The position numbers and the translations under genes are program-made. From Porphyra umbilicalis (Eukaryota; Rhodophyta; Bangiophyceae; Bangiales; Bangiaceae), in contig KV918788.1 of the NCBI GenBank assembly GCA_002049455.2, forward strand, positions 372,001 to 436,000: DNA of 64,000 nucleotides, written 5' to 3'. The notes beneath the pieces were generated by a model that worked only from the letters and a program-made list of their open reading frames with translations, did no database searches and was not told the origin of the DNA. The stretch's first letter is position 1. Each line of letters opens with the position of its first letter. This document shows, piece after piece, positions 1 through 10,808 of this stretch.

Positions 1-2193
1 AAGGCGAAGCACCTACGTATGCCAGGTGCAGGAGATGAGGCAGAGCACATATTCAGTGCTGGAAGAGTCGGAAACCAGGGGGGGCGGGGGGGGAACAGGT
101 AGGGGAGCGCAGACAATGGCAAGAAAGGAGCACAGCGTTTACCACACTAGCAAAACATTGCAGCCACGAAAGAGCGGAGACGTCCGTTCTCGGAGGACTG
201 AAGGCCGGGAGGATGGTGTCCGCGAGAGGAAACAGAGCGGTGACGACCAGGCGTTGCCGATAAAGACAGGCCGCGCACTCGACCACAGTCAAGTGCGGGG
301 TGCGCAAGAGGGCGTGGCCGAGCAAAAGACGCCTGGAACCAGATCAAATCCGGAAACTTTACCCTAGGGCTTCTGTCAACAAGGTCCCACAAGTCCGAGG
401 AACAACCCCATTTCGAGGCCACGATCGTCGTGTTTTGCTGTCCACAAACAGTTACTTGGGCGCCAGCATCAACGGCCGAGGCGCTGTTCTTTGATCACGA
501 ACACTTTGCTGGTCTAATTCGAGGCGCGTGACTGTGTGTCTCACCACTCCCGCCTCCCCCTGTGCCCATCCCCCCTCTGTACGCATCCAACAACTCTATC
601 TTTCATGGAAAACGACCGCCCCCCCCCGCTCGCTTGACCCTGCAGAGACGTCGTCGACACGCGAGAACTATGCGGGCTTGCTCGCGCTGCTCGGCTCGGA
701 CGTGTCCAACCCTGAAGTTGGAGGTCCCCCAAGTGCTGGCGCAGACGATGGTGGCGATGGTGCTGGACGCGCCGCGGGTACCGGTGAGGTGACTGGTACA
801 GGCACTTCATTGTCATGTCTTTGCCGCTCTACGAGCGGGACAGAAGCACAAAGACAAATGTGCGGCTGTCGGCACCGGCACGGGGTTGCCGAAGCAGGTA
901 CGGCCGTGGCTCGCGTGTTCCCGCCGGCAGCCATACCCACCGCGAATACGCCCCCCTCTTGACCAGGCCTCACCAAGAGTATTTCGGCAAAGGTATCGCC
1001 CGAGTATATTTTTCGGGTATATACTCGTACCCGCGGGATATTTCGACGCGTCGCCCATACTCATACTCGGCGAATGGGACGTCCCCAGATACTCGCGACA
1101 TCGGATCACGAAGGGTATCCATGAGTACTACTCATATTCTCGAGTCTGGCGAAGCCGACACCCTTGACAGCATCCTGCAGTGCCGCGCCGTGACCACGTG
1201 AGCCGTCTGACAACTAAATACGTCCCGAAAACACAAGGTAACTACACGATCCGGATTGTAATTCCAGCAAAAAAGTATACGCGCACCCGCGCGGAGAACA
1301 AACAAAGATACCGACAGCCCAGAATTTCAAGGGTATGTACCCTTGATACCCGCTCCGTCAGGTTTGGGAGATACTCATACTCGGACGTCTGAAAGTCAGT
1401 CGCACTGTCAGCCAATACTCAGTGGCTGGATCCGAGCCGAATATCGTACTTGTGGCCAAAACTGATACCCTTGATGAGGCCTGCTCTTGACTCGCTCCGT
1501 CGGCTGCTTCGGAAAGACCAGAGGGCTATTCACAGTTCCGGGTACTTGTGCTCCGGGAATCGGCTTCCTTGACCTAATCCAGCGGGATCACACACACAGT
1601 TGTGTGAGATCCTGGAACGCCGACGAGAGGTCTTCCAGGATCTGTGTGTGTCCCGCACAGAAAATTTCCAGTCGTGTATTGAGGCGGCAGGCTGGTCCAT
1701 CCATTTCTGGCAGTCGATGCGCATTCCGTCCGGACTCGATTGGTGTCTCGCGTCCAAGAAGCTGGCACAGGATCACGGCCGGGCACGACTCGCGCGGCGA
1801 CGAGTTGCAAGCGCCGTCGAGTCGCGTTCCGCACCGACCGACCGCCCCCTACCCTCACAGCGCCCGGGTTCTAGGCGGCTGCCCACCCCCCCCCCCCCCC
1901 CAGGATTCGCACGTCGTGGCCCCATTGATCCACCGGGCACGCGCACTATCCAGTCTCATCGAGGTAAGCACATTTGGGTTTGAGGAACAACATCGGGCGT
2001 GAACGCTGTTCGAAGCGCTTCTTTAGAGGCCTATCTGCTCCGCCTTTCTAACACCATTGTCAGCGTCACGAAAATTCTGTGGATGATTGCCTGCCGGCTC
2101 CCCTAGTCTGTACTCTACCTTTCGGCTGGACCCACCCCTCTTCTTTGGTGACGGTCGGCTTAGTCAGGTCGAGCCGACGGAAGGTCGCTGGAT
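1..2193. other. Intergenic region, no supported gene
   Basis: No convincing coding sequence was found. Short open frames occur (one around 660-800 reads as an alanine/glycine-rich peptide), but none has a recognisable domain or a plausible start. The stretch holds degenerate repeats built on ATACTCG/GGGTAT between about 980 and 1,490, a long hairpin at 1,582-1,656 and a run of about 14 C near 1,888. It may contain the left end of the downstream Harbinger-type element, but no terminal inverted repeat could be recognised. Confidence 0.5.
1582..1656. repeat. Imperfect hairpin with GT/CA arms
   Basis: The outer arms are GCGGGATCACACACACAG on the left and CTGTGTGTGTCCCGC on the right. The inner arms AGATCCTGGAA and TTCCAGGATCT pair perfectly. 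A TTGTGTG bulge lies on the left side and about 14 nt form the loop. It lies 0.5 kb upstream of the Harbinger-type transposase ORF. No function is known. Confidence 0.7.
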
Positions 2194-4120
2194 ATGGACT
2201 CTCTTTTTTCCGCCCGTGGGATGGATCCTGATCTGGATGACGCCATTTTGGCTCTCGTGGTCGCCCAGTCTGCCGCCAAACTCGGGAGCTCGTCCGTTGC
2301 AGACGACGGTTTCCATGCCTGGGCGGTCGGCTTACTCGACCTGATCGCCGGGCTTGAGCCGGCCGCAGCGACGAACTGGTGTGTTGTTCGTCGTGCTCTT
2401 GGGGCACTTGTTTCTACTGCGGGGATGGGGGAGGGCCACCGCGACGCCGCCGAACTCCTTGAGTTGGTTGAGTTGGCAGATCTGGTTGATGTATGCGGAC
2501 AGACAAACCGCGCCCCACCCTTTGCTCGTGACCTCGTCGGCCGGTTCTTTAAGAAGAGCGTGACGCAGGGTAGCTTTTTTAGGGATGTGAGAATGACCCC
2601 TGCACATTTCGATGAGCGTGTTGCCTTGACCTCACCGCACCCCCCTCCCTCTTCTCGTGGCCCTTCCACCATGCCTTCGGCCTATCGCATTTTTTCGGTA
2701 CTGTTTTGGCTTGCTCAGGGCGGCAGGCAGCGCGTTGTAGCACGGGCGGTCGACGTTGCCGAGTCAACGTTTTCCAAGCACTGTGAGCCGGTCATTGATG
2801 CTCTGCTGGCGGGCTTGCCCAAGCCCGACTGGCCTGGACCGGTGGAGCGCCAACAGATTGCGAGAGACTTTGCCCAGCTGACGGGTGGCAACCCCGTCGG
2901 ATGGAAGGGACTGTACGTTCTTGTTCCGGTTTCTTTGCATTCGGCTGAGCGATGGCCGGCCTAAGGTGTGCGAATGCAGGCCGACAGGCCAGTGGGTGTC
3001 AGTGCGAACCAAGATAACCACCATGCATTAGGGAAACGTGGGGACGGCATCTTCGTTAGCTAGCCCCACTCTCGTGTTCGGTATTCGAGTACGTGAAGCG
3101 CTCACAAATTCTGTCACGTGTCGTCCTGGATGAACTTTACGCTTCACGGCCACGAGGCTCGTCGCTGTGCTTTTGCTATCGGTTGCGACATGAATGGTAT
3201 CTTTTCGTCACAGATGCGGAGCTGTCGATGGTTGCCTGACACCCATCCTTACTCCATTCGGGGAGCACAAGGAAGACTTTACCGACCGGAAAGCCCAAAG
3301 CTCCCTTCTGCTCATCCCTGTGTCTGACACACGACGCTTCCGGTACTTTGTCGGCGGCTTCCCTGGCTCTCGGGGCGACTCGCTTGCATTCTGCGGTCGG
3401 TCGTGGCATCAAACTGCGGCGGATCCATCGCTACGAAAGTATATCCTGGGCAACAACGAGTTCGTCCTGGGAGATGCGGGCTTCGCGCTGACGCCCTTCC
3501 TCGTACGTTTTTGCTCAATCTCTTTCCGTTGTCTATGTGCTGGTTAGCCGCCAGTCTAAGAGCAACGAAAGCGCGTTGGGGACAGCGGTGGAGAGCTTTC
3601 ACGAATCTGGTGGACATGCAAATGCTGCACCGAGCTCAGATACCCCAGTTCCCAGACAGCTACTTAACGTAACCGACGTTGCCTCGACGCGGCACCCCAC
3701 GCCGTCACCTGTTGCCCTTCTCTTTTTACTTCGCTACAGATTACCCCCTTCCGGGAAGTTGACATCTCGGGTCCCAACGCGTCCTCTATGCGGAGGTTTA
3801 ACCACCTGCACGCAAAAATGAGGGTTGTTGTTGAGAACGCATTCGGGCGTCTCAAGAGCAGGTGGAACGTCCTGCGGTTTATTGCCGCCCACCCTGTACT
3901 TGCGGCGGCGGTGCAAGAGGTCACAGTGGCCCTCCACAACTTCTTAGAGGCGAGGGACTCTGAGTACGAGGCGGAGTGGGAGGAGGAGGAGAGCTCTGCC
4001 GACACGCCTGTTATTGAGGAGGGGGTTGAGACAGACGATGCGCGACGTACAGCGGGTGCCACCCGCCGCGTGCAACTCGTGAAGGCCCTTGGGCTTCCCT
4101 GGGTGGACGGCGAGGAGTGA
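2194..4120 (+). CDS. PIF/Harbinger (HARBI1-like) transposase, three exons
   Basis: This is a DDE transposase of the Harbinger superfamily (DDE_Tnp_4 type), which cuts and pastes its own element. The best model joins 2194..2912, 3214..3502 and 3740..4120. Both introns have GTACGT donors (2913, 3503) and CAG acceptors, and all three exons join in frame to give 462 aa. Residues 1-190 form a helical N-terminal region with a helix-turn-helix-like block before the core. The catalytic core shows CGAVDGC (D245), FPGSRGD (D295), the conserved LGDAGF block, and VVENAFGRLKSRW (E368). The C-terminus is acidic. The first splice junction falls exactly at the start of the GAVDG motif, which supports the model. 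No stops or frameshifts interrupt it, so it could be functional. A partner-ORF remnant lies convergently downstream at 4437-5174. Confidence 0.85.
2913..3213 (+). other. Intron 1 of the Harbinger-type transposase
   Basis: The donor is GTACGT at 2913 and the acceptor TCACAG ends at 3213. Removing it joins codon 240 across the junction (CT|A) and restores the GLCGAVDGC motif. The intron has stops in the coding frame. Confidence 0.8.
3503..3739 (+). other. Intron 2 of the Harbinger-type transposase
   Basis: A phase-0 intron with donor GTACGT at 3503 and acceptor CTACAG ending at 3739. Splicing joins TPFL to ITPFREVD, the expected spacing before the glutamate-containing helix of the DDE core. 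Confidence 0.8.
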
Positions 4121-4436
4121 GCGGCTGCTAGTTTCTGAGTGAATGCGGGGGTGTGGTGCGGAGGGCGGAGTATGAGAAAACAACATGTGGGGGGTTGCCA
4201 TGGGAAGGGGGTGGCTGCCGTTGTGTCGTGCGCGAGTAGGGGCTGTGATGTCGAGCAACGACAACGAAGAATAAGGGCCACATCTCAGGACAAGACGTTG
4301 GCGCCACGCTGGAATTTACAGTGACGCGTGACGTGTGCAGAAAAGGTCCTCGACCACACATCCATGTATTGTCCGCTTTTTTTTTACTAGAAAAACATCA
4401 AACAGAGCAATGCAATAGCGGACACGAGGTGATCAA

Positions 4437-5230
4437 TCACTGGCGACGGGCCTTCTCGGTAATCGCCCGGATCATGTCAATCACAGCAACGCGAATGTCG
4501 TTGTCGTTCACAGAATTGGCCGCCTGGCCCGACCCCGGGTGCCCGCCGTTATGCCGCTCGGCAAATATGACGCGCTCCCGCTCGTTCTTGGCGTGCAAGT
4601 ACTCGCTGACGGCCGCCGAGGTGCTCGCCTTTTTCGCCTTCTTTGAAATCTTGTGCGCCTCGGCGGCCGCAAGGATGTCAACGGCCTTGGGAGTGTCTTG
4701 CTCGCCGTCGCTGGCACTCGGGGTACCACTGCCGTCGCCCAGCGTGTCGCCCGCCCCATTGTCCGCCACAGCACCGCCTTCACCAGCCGTGTCAGCTGCC
4801 TCTGCGGCAGATACAAAGACGGAGACGCGGCCAGGGGCGTCAGGGATACCGTCGCCTACACCCGCCGCCGTTTCCAAAGCGCCGTAAGCGGGTGGGGCTG
4901 GGCCGCCAAGCGCCACAGGCTCGCGCCCGGTCGACTCGTTGGCGACAGATGATGTCTTGAACGCCTCGCGAGCCAGCGCGTAGAGCTCCGCGCCACCAAA
5001 CTTAATGAGGATGTCCTCCCTCTGGGAGGTACTAAGCCCTGTCTTACCAAGTTGAGCTCGTGCCGCCACAAACCTGGTGCGCGTGTCCTTGAGCTTGCGG
5101 TCTACCGAAACGGCCGACCGCGTGCGAGCCACCGCACGATTGGCCGCCCCTGTTGCCGCGACAAACGCTGCCACGAGCCCGTCGCCGGTGCGACGAGTCT
5201 TGTCATGCGTCCTGAGGTCAAGTCTCCTTG
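4437..5230 (-). pseudogene. Probable Harbinger accessory ORF, 5'-truncated or missing an exon
   Basis: An open frame ends with TAA at 4437. It has no ATG at its 5' end: the apparent start near 5174 is GTG, and the frame runs on upstream to a stop near 5235. The about 245 visible residues are basic and helical near the N-terminus, alanine/glycine/aspartate-rich in the middle, and have a lysine-rich helical stretch (KISKKAKKAST) and an acidic/basic tail. In Harbinger elements the second ORF, convergent with the transposase, encodes a Myb/SANT-like DNA-binding partner. Position and orientation fit this, but the Myb part is not seen, so an upstream exon is missing or lost. Identity is inferred from context only. 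Confidence 0.45.
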
Positions 5231-5311
5231 AAACTGGTTATTCACAAGAAATCGACTCCTCGATCTGGAACAGCATGGTGGGCTGCAGCTGTATTTGATG
5301 GGGGGCTACCG

Positions 5312-5386
5312 AGGGCGCCTAGGGCGCTGGGGGCGCTGGTAGGCGCTGTGAAGGCGCTCATAGGGCGCTAATACGCTCAGCGCCCC
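5312..5386. repeat. Cluster of GGCGCT motifs at helical spacing
   Basis: GGCGCC at 5314 and GGCGCT at 5323, 5332, 5342, 5353 and 5364 are spaced 9, 9, 10, 11 and 11 bp apart. They are followed by the inverse AGCGCCCCC at 5379. Regular spacing near 10 bp puts the sites on one face of the helix. Possibly subterminal transposase-binding sites of Harbinger element 1; this is inferred. Confidence 0.5.
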
Positions 5387-5390
5387 CAAA

Positions 5391-5787
5391 ACAGGGGCTC
5401 ACATAACAACCCTGGGCACGGTGGACAGAGTGCTCTTATCTCCCTTGTGTATTGTCCTGTCTGGCTGTTCACAAGACACCTCGTGCAAAAGGCACAATTG
5501 AGAAAACGGCAATGGCGTTCTTGCAGTGCAGTGATTTCTAGAGATTGGATCGGGCGTAATTTCGGAGGACCCTTGTGGTTTTTCATTTTCACCCCCGTCC
5601 AGGGATTGGAAACGCAGCTCTGGAAATGATCTTATGGCCGGCAGTCTCATATCGGGATATCAAAGTGTGGCGAAGTTTTTAAAAAAATTACTTTGAGAGT
5701 ATCTCAATGAAATCGGCGGTGGAAGCGACTTTGGTGTGCGCCAGATCCGTGAGGTGCCACGTGTGTGCCTTTCGATGGACCGCCGCC
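5391..5787. other. Intergenic region upstream of the phosphoesterase gene
   Basis: This stretch is less GC-rich than its neighbours and has no supported ORF. It probably includes the promoter of the gene that follows, but no clear TATA box was seen. Confidence 0.4.
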
Positions 5788-8375
5788 ATGGTGGTACCAG
5801 AGCGCAGCGCAATGGAGACTGCACCGCGCCCGCCTCCCGCCCACGGTCCTTCCTCCCCCGCCACCGCCACCGCCACCGCCACCACCACCGTCACTCCCAC
5901 CTGTCGGCATCGTCGCCGCGCCTGCGCCGCAACGGCGCCACGGTCATCCCGGGACCGGCACGACCCGGTGGCCCGGCGGCCCCGGCGGCGCGCCCCCGCC
6001 GCACCCTCGTCGGGGCGGCGCCCCCCCCCCCCCCCCCCCGTCACTGCGGCGCTCTCCACCCCCCCCCCCCCGGCGTCTCCGTGGGCGGCCACCGCCGCCC
6101 CCCCACCATGCTACAGCGGGGGCGCCCTCCCCCCCCCCCCCCTTCCCCCCCCGTCCGGGGTGCGCTCCCTCGCGCTCCTCGGCCTCATCTACGCGGCAGC
6201 GTGGGGCGTCCCCATTGCGTTGTTTGGGGGCCACCGGGGGGTCACCCTCTGGGGCACCCCCCCCCCCCCCCCCCCCTCGCGCCACTGCCGCCCGGCACGG
6301 CCGACGCCCCCCTCCGCCCATTTATCCACCTCACCGACGTGCACGCGTCGGCGGCGACCGGGTGGGCGTCGGTCGCCCACCTCCGCCGCGCCGTCGCCGC
6401 CAGCCTCGTTGCCGTCCAGCCCGCCGCGGTGGTGCTCACGGGCGACGACACGCACGCCGAGGGGCACCCGGGGGGCGCCCTCCACCGCCCCCCACCGCCG
6501 GGCGGGGCCGTCGGCGCCGTGGCGGCGGCCGCCCTCGGCCGCCCGTCGGCGGCCGACGCGGCGGAAGCGGCGGCCGTGGACGCGGCGGTCGCCCCCGCAA
6601 CCGCCGCGGGCGTGCCCGTCCTCCGCTCGCGGGGCAACCACGACGTGGCGGGCGCCGCCGCGCCCGCCGCCGACGGCGCGCCCGCGTCGGCGGTGGCGGC
6701 GGCGGCGGCGGCGGCGGGCGCCGCCGGCGCCAGTGCCGCCGCCGCCCCCGGCGTGACCGTCACGACCGCCGCCGGCGTGCGGTTTGTGGCCCTCGACGGC
6801 GCCCTCGGCCCGCCGTCGCCGCGGCGGCCGCTCAACTTTTGGGGCGCCCTCCGCGCCGCCGACGTCGCCGCGCTCGCCGCCGCGCTCGACGACGCGGCGT
6901 CGTCGAGCGTGCCCGCCGTCATCACCTCCCACCACCCGCTCGGGACGCTGGCGGGCGCGCCGCCGCCGCCGGCGGCCCGCTGGTGGGCGCCCCCCCCCTC
7001 GGCCGTGGCGGCGGCGGGCCGCCACTCTGACTTGGTCGCCGCCCTCACCGCGCCGGGCCGGGCGGGCGCCGCCGCGTGGCTGTGTGGGCACCTCCACCAC
7101 CTGCACGGCGTCGCGCCGGGGGGCATGACGTCAGTGCTTCGCCGCCGGGGGGGGGGGGGGGCGCCGCCCACCGCCCACCTGCAGCTCCGCTCCCTCGCGT
7201 CGGGCCCCGCCGCGCCGGCGGTGCGCGTGTTGGCCGTGTGGCGCGGGGGGTTGGCGTGGGCGACAACGTCCGTGGGCGCCCTCGAGGCGGCCGCGTCGTC
7301 GCGCGGCCGCCCCGCCGACGCGCCCGAGGTGGTGCTGCTGCTCGCGTCGCGGGGGGGGGGGGGGGGGGGTCGGCGGGGCTGCCTGCTACCGTCGGGGCTG
7401 GGGGGGTGTCGCTCGTGCTGCTGGGCGGCGGCAACGCCAGCCGCCCTCTCGCCGCGTCGCTCGGCGGGGTGGGGGGGGGGGGGTGACGTCCGCGCCGCCG
7501 CGGGTGCCCGTGACCCTCCCGTGGGCGGCGCCGCCGGGGGGGGTGCCCCGCTCTTGGGGCACCGCCGGCGTGCGGCTGGTCGTGTGCCGCCTCGACGGGG
7601 GGGGCGGTGGGGGGGGGGGGGCGGGTGCGCCCTCTGCAGCCAACGGCGGCTGCGACGGGGTCCCCCTCCTCGACGAGCGCGTGCGGGTGGCGGGCGACGG
7701 CGTCGCGTGGGCGCCACCCGCCGCCGCCCCCGGCCCGCCTGGCGACCGCGCCGTCGCCGCCGCCGCCGCCGCCGCCCGCACGGTCGCGGCGGTGGGGGCG
7801 GCGACCGTTGCCCTCTCGGACGTGGCGACCATCTTTCCCCTCCTCATTGCCGGCGGCGTGGCGGCGCTTTGCGGCATGGCCGCCTCGACGGTCGGGGCGG
7901 GGGGTGGCACCCCCCCGGCGGTCACCGCCGCGTCGGTCGCCCTCCCCATCGTTGCGGCGGCGCTCGCGTCCCCGCGCGTGCCGCTGCTAACGGCGGGCAA
8001 CCTGTTGGCGCCCGCCGGCGGCACGGCCTATGCGACGCACCTGGTGCCCGCCGGCGGCGGGGCGGCGGCGGCGGTCGGCCCCGCCCTCGAGGGCCTTTTT
8101 TTGCTCGTTGGGTGGCTGTGGCGGGCGGCGGTGCCCGTCGGGTGGGCCCTCGCCACCCGCCGCTCGTCGCCGTGGGGCGTGCGCGCCGCGCTGGCGGCCG
8201 CGGGGGCGGCGTGGGCGGCCGCCTGGGTCGCCGACGTGGCGGGCGCGCACGGCGTGGCGGCGGTCGGCGCGTCGCCGGGGGTCGGGTTGGCGGCCGCGGT
8301 TGTGGGGGCGGCGGCGCTCGTGGCGGTGGGGGGGAGGGGGGGGGCGGCCCGCGGCCGCGCGTCAAGCAAGAGTAG
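5788..8375 (+). CDS. TMEM62-like membrane metallophosphoesterase (frame broken at homopolymers)
   Basis: A calcineurin-like metallophosphoesterase of the TMEM62 type: a dimetal phosphoesterase domain followed by several membrane spans. The start at 5788 has a gccgccATGG context. A signal-anchor-like helix (LALLGLIYAAAWGVPIALFG, about 6,170-6,230) is followed by the metal-binding motifs: HLTDVH, LTGDD, RGNHD (about 6,632), TSHHPLG and CGHLHH (about 7,085). The segment RRPLNFWG matches a TMEM62 signature. About five hydrophobic helices follow (7,800-8,330). The coding frame moves 1-0-2-1 (position mod 3) at poly-C/poly-G runs near 6,256, 7,350 and 7,480, and possibly again near 8,335 before the end at 8375. 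These may be sequencing errors or real indels. The substrate of the TMEM62 family is not established. An AATAAA signal lies downstream. Confidence 0.75.
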
Positions 8376-8546
8376 CGCGATTCGGGCTGGAAGGGGGGGG
8401 GGGGGGGGGACACAACCAAGCGGAAGACCGTCTGGTCAGCATCACGTGGGGGGTGTACGCGCCAGTGGCAGGGCGTCAGGCGCTGGCCGACTTTTTTGGG
8501 GGCATGTCACCTCCCAGCACTTGTGTTGTGACGGCGCTCGTATCCC

Positions 8547-8552
8547 AATAAA
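8547..8552 (+). promoter_or_regulatory. Polyadenylation signal AATAAA
   Basis: AATAAA followed by an A-rich run lies about 170 bp after the probable stop of the TMEM62-like gene. It fits its 3' end. Confidence 0.5.
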
Positions 8553-9027
8553 GAAAAAAAAGGCACACTCTTCCATTAGCGGTGGTCACACGCACCCAGA
8601 GGCAAGAAACACAACAAACCCGTTTGCAACAAGCAGCGCGCCACTGCCGTTGGCGGCTGACCAGACCCACCCCACCCGCCCCTCGCCCCGTGCAAGCCCG
8701 ACACGGACGTACGCCGCCATACACGACCCACACACGGCCCGTACGGCCCGTCGCCCGCCACTGACACGGGCGGCCAGCAGGGGCCCACACGCGTCGACGG
8801 GAGCCCTCCCAACACCTCCCCTCCGCGCCGCCCGACGGCGCCGCCCCGCGGGGTAGCAGCGACACCCGTGAGGGACCCGCCTCACCTTAACGCTCTGGGC
8901 AGACGCGGCTGCCGGCAATGCCAGCTGCCTTGCCGACGACGCGGTCACACACACCCCCACACCCAGCCGCAGCGAGCAGCCTGCTCGCCTGGCTCCTCCC
9001 GCCTCGACTCCCCCACCCCCCCCCCCC
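8553..9027. other. Convergent intergenic spacer
   Basis: This is the spacer between the 3' ends of the TMEM62-like gene (+) and the coiled-coil protein gene (-). It holds C-rich and CA-rich sequence. Long open frames here are extensions of neighbouring frames past frameshifts, not genes. Confidence 0.5.
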
Positions 9028-10808
9028 TCAGGACCGCCGCCCGCCCGACCCGACGTACGACGTGGGCGGCGGGGTGCGCTTAAAGGCGCTCCCCGGCGTC
9101 GACAGCCCGACGGCCGGCGACCCGTCGGCGGGCGATGCCCCCCCCCCCCCGATCCCCGGGAGCCGCTGCCCCGCAGCGGCGACGCGCCGCGCAGCAGCGA
9201 CGCGGTCGTTGGCGTCGGCGGCACGCCGCCATTGCCGACGGCGGCGGCGCCGCCCGCACCCGCCGCGCCCCCATCGTCGGCAAAGCGGGACTGCTGCCAC
9301 GCCGAAATGAAAAAGGCGACGAGGGCGCCGAGGCAGAGCGACACGACGCACGCGGTGGCGGTGCCGAGGAGGCCCCGCAGGTCCTCGTCCTCGTCGCGAA
9401 AGCCCGAAGTGGGGGCGCCGCCCCAGCCGCTGCCGCCGCCGCTGCCGCCTCCGCTGCCGCCGCCGCTGCCGCCGCTGCCACTGCCGCTGCCGCCGCCGCC
9501 GCCGCTGCCACCGCTGCCGCCGACGTTGCCCCAGGCGCTGCTGCCGCCGCCGCCGCCGCCCATCTTTTGGGTGATGGTCTTGACCTTGGCGCGGAGGGAC
9601 TCGGTCGATGCCGCCGCTGCGTCCCGCTGCGCAAGCGCGTCGCGGAGTTGCCGCTCAATGGCGTTGGCCCGCTTCTCGGCGGCGAGCTCCATGTGCGCCG
9701 CCTGCTGCTCCAGCGCCGCCGCAATGGCCTTGGACGTTGCCTCTGCCGCCGCCGCGCCGCCGCCGCCGCCCCCCCCCCCCCCCCCGCCGCCCGACCGCGC
9801 CGCGCTCGACGACGACTCGGCCGCCTTCATGGCCGTCGACATGGCCGCGTCCCGCTCGTGCACCCACTCCCCCAGCGCCTTGATCTCTGCCTGCCACGGC
9901 ACGTGCTCCCGGTGGGCCTCCGCCACCCCCGCCTCGATGCGGTGGAGGGCGGCCGTCCGCTCCGTCACCGCCGCGAGCAGCAAGTCGATGCGCTCCTTGA
10001 CCGAATCGTACACCTCAGAGGTGTTGCCGACGGCGGTGGCCCAGCGGAGCTTGTCCGACACGCGCGCGACTTCGGCTTCGGCGGCGGCGCGGCGCGCCCG
10101 CTCCGACGCCACCTCCGCCTTGAACGTCTTTTCCCACGAGGCGCGCGTGCCCGCCGCGGCGCGCAGCTCTGCCGCGACGCGGGTGGCGGCTTCAGCGGCC
10201 GCCTCGGCGGTGGCCGCCCGCCGCTCTGCCCGCCGGATGGTGACGGTCATTTTTTCCACGACCGACCCGCAGCGGTCCCGCGCAATCTTGTCCACCGACG
10301 TCCACGCGTCCATGAGCAGCGCGTTGATCTGTGCCGACGCGTCGTTGGCGTCGGCCGACGCGGCGGTGACGCGGGAGGCAAGGTCGGTTAGGCGGCCTTG
10401 GGCGTTTTCAAACATGCTCCGGATTTGCTCGGCTTGGGCGGCCTTGAAGGCAGCGTCCATGCCGTCTCCGTCCTCAGACGTGGTGGTGGTGGTCGTCGTC
10501 GTCGTCGTCGTGTACTCATCGCCCTCCTCGGTCGCCGACGTCGTCGACGTCGAGGATGATTCGCCCGCCGCGCCGCCACCGCCGCCGCTGCCGCCGCTGC
10601 CGCCACCCCCCGACTCTGCCGAGTGGGCGCCATGCAGGTGGACGGCGCCGGCGGCAGCAGCAGCAAGCTGCTGCGCCGCGTCGGTGACCGACTCGGCAAC
10701 CGACTCGGCCGCGCCGGTTGGCGGGGCAAGGACCGCAGCCGCGAGCAACGCCACCGCCGCGGCGGCTGCCACAGCGGGCAGCCGCATCGAGCGGGTACGG
10801 AACACCAT
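9028..10808 (-). CDS. Secretory-pathway coiled-coil single-pass membrane protein, unknown function
   Basis: I do not recognise the family. The ATG at 10808 (or the next at about 10787) starts an N-terminal signal peptide (RLPAVAAAAAVALLAAAVLA). A low-complexity Gly/Ser/Thr region with 11 consecutive threonines follows. Then come about 280 residues rich in Ala/Glu/Arg/Lys with strong coiled-coil character (roughly residues 120-410), a Gly/Ser/Trp linker, and one transmembrane helix (TATACVVSLCLGALVAFFISAW, about residue 485). A short tail ends the protein. The tail reads best if the frame changes at the run of C at 9139-9147; it then ends at 9028. Predicted topology: long luminal or extracellular coiled coil, one C-terminal membrane anchor, short cytosolic tail. 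Convergent with the phosphoesterase gene. Confidence 0.65.

Larger units (their letters stand above)
2194..5390. mobile_element. PIF/Harbinger-type element 1, ends not resolved
   Basis: It contains the three-exon transposase and the convergent accessory ORF remnant. I could not find paired terminal inverted repeats or a TWA duplication. The cluster of GGCGCT motifs at 5,312-5,386 may be its right subterminal region. The limits given are minimal. Confidence 0.5.

Noticed and set aside
528-962. 144-codon open frame containing ENYAGLLALLGSDVSNPE
   Set aside because: It starts at GTG, lies in a repeat-rich region and has no recognisable family. It could be an exon but nothing supports it.
3141-3157. 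17-nt identity between the transposase intron (3,141-3,157) and 19,691-19,707
   Set aside because: GCTTCACGGCCACGAGG is shared, but a 17-nt match is not far from chance in 64 kb of biased sequence and no longer homology surrounds it.
8586-9027. C-terminal extension of the coiled-coil protein past 9,028
   Set aside because: It results from reading on after the homopolymer frame change. The alternative frame gives a short plausible tail and a stop at 9,028.
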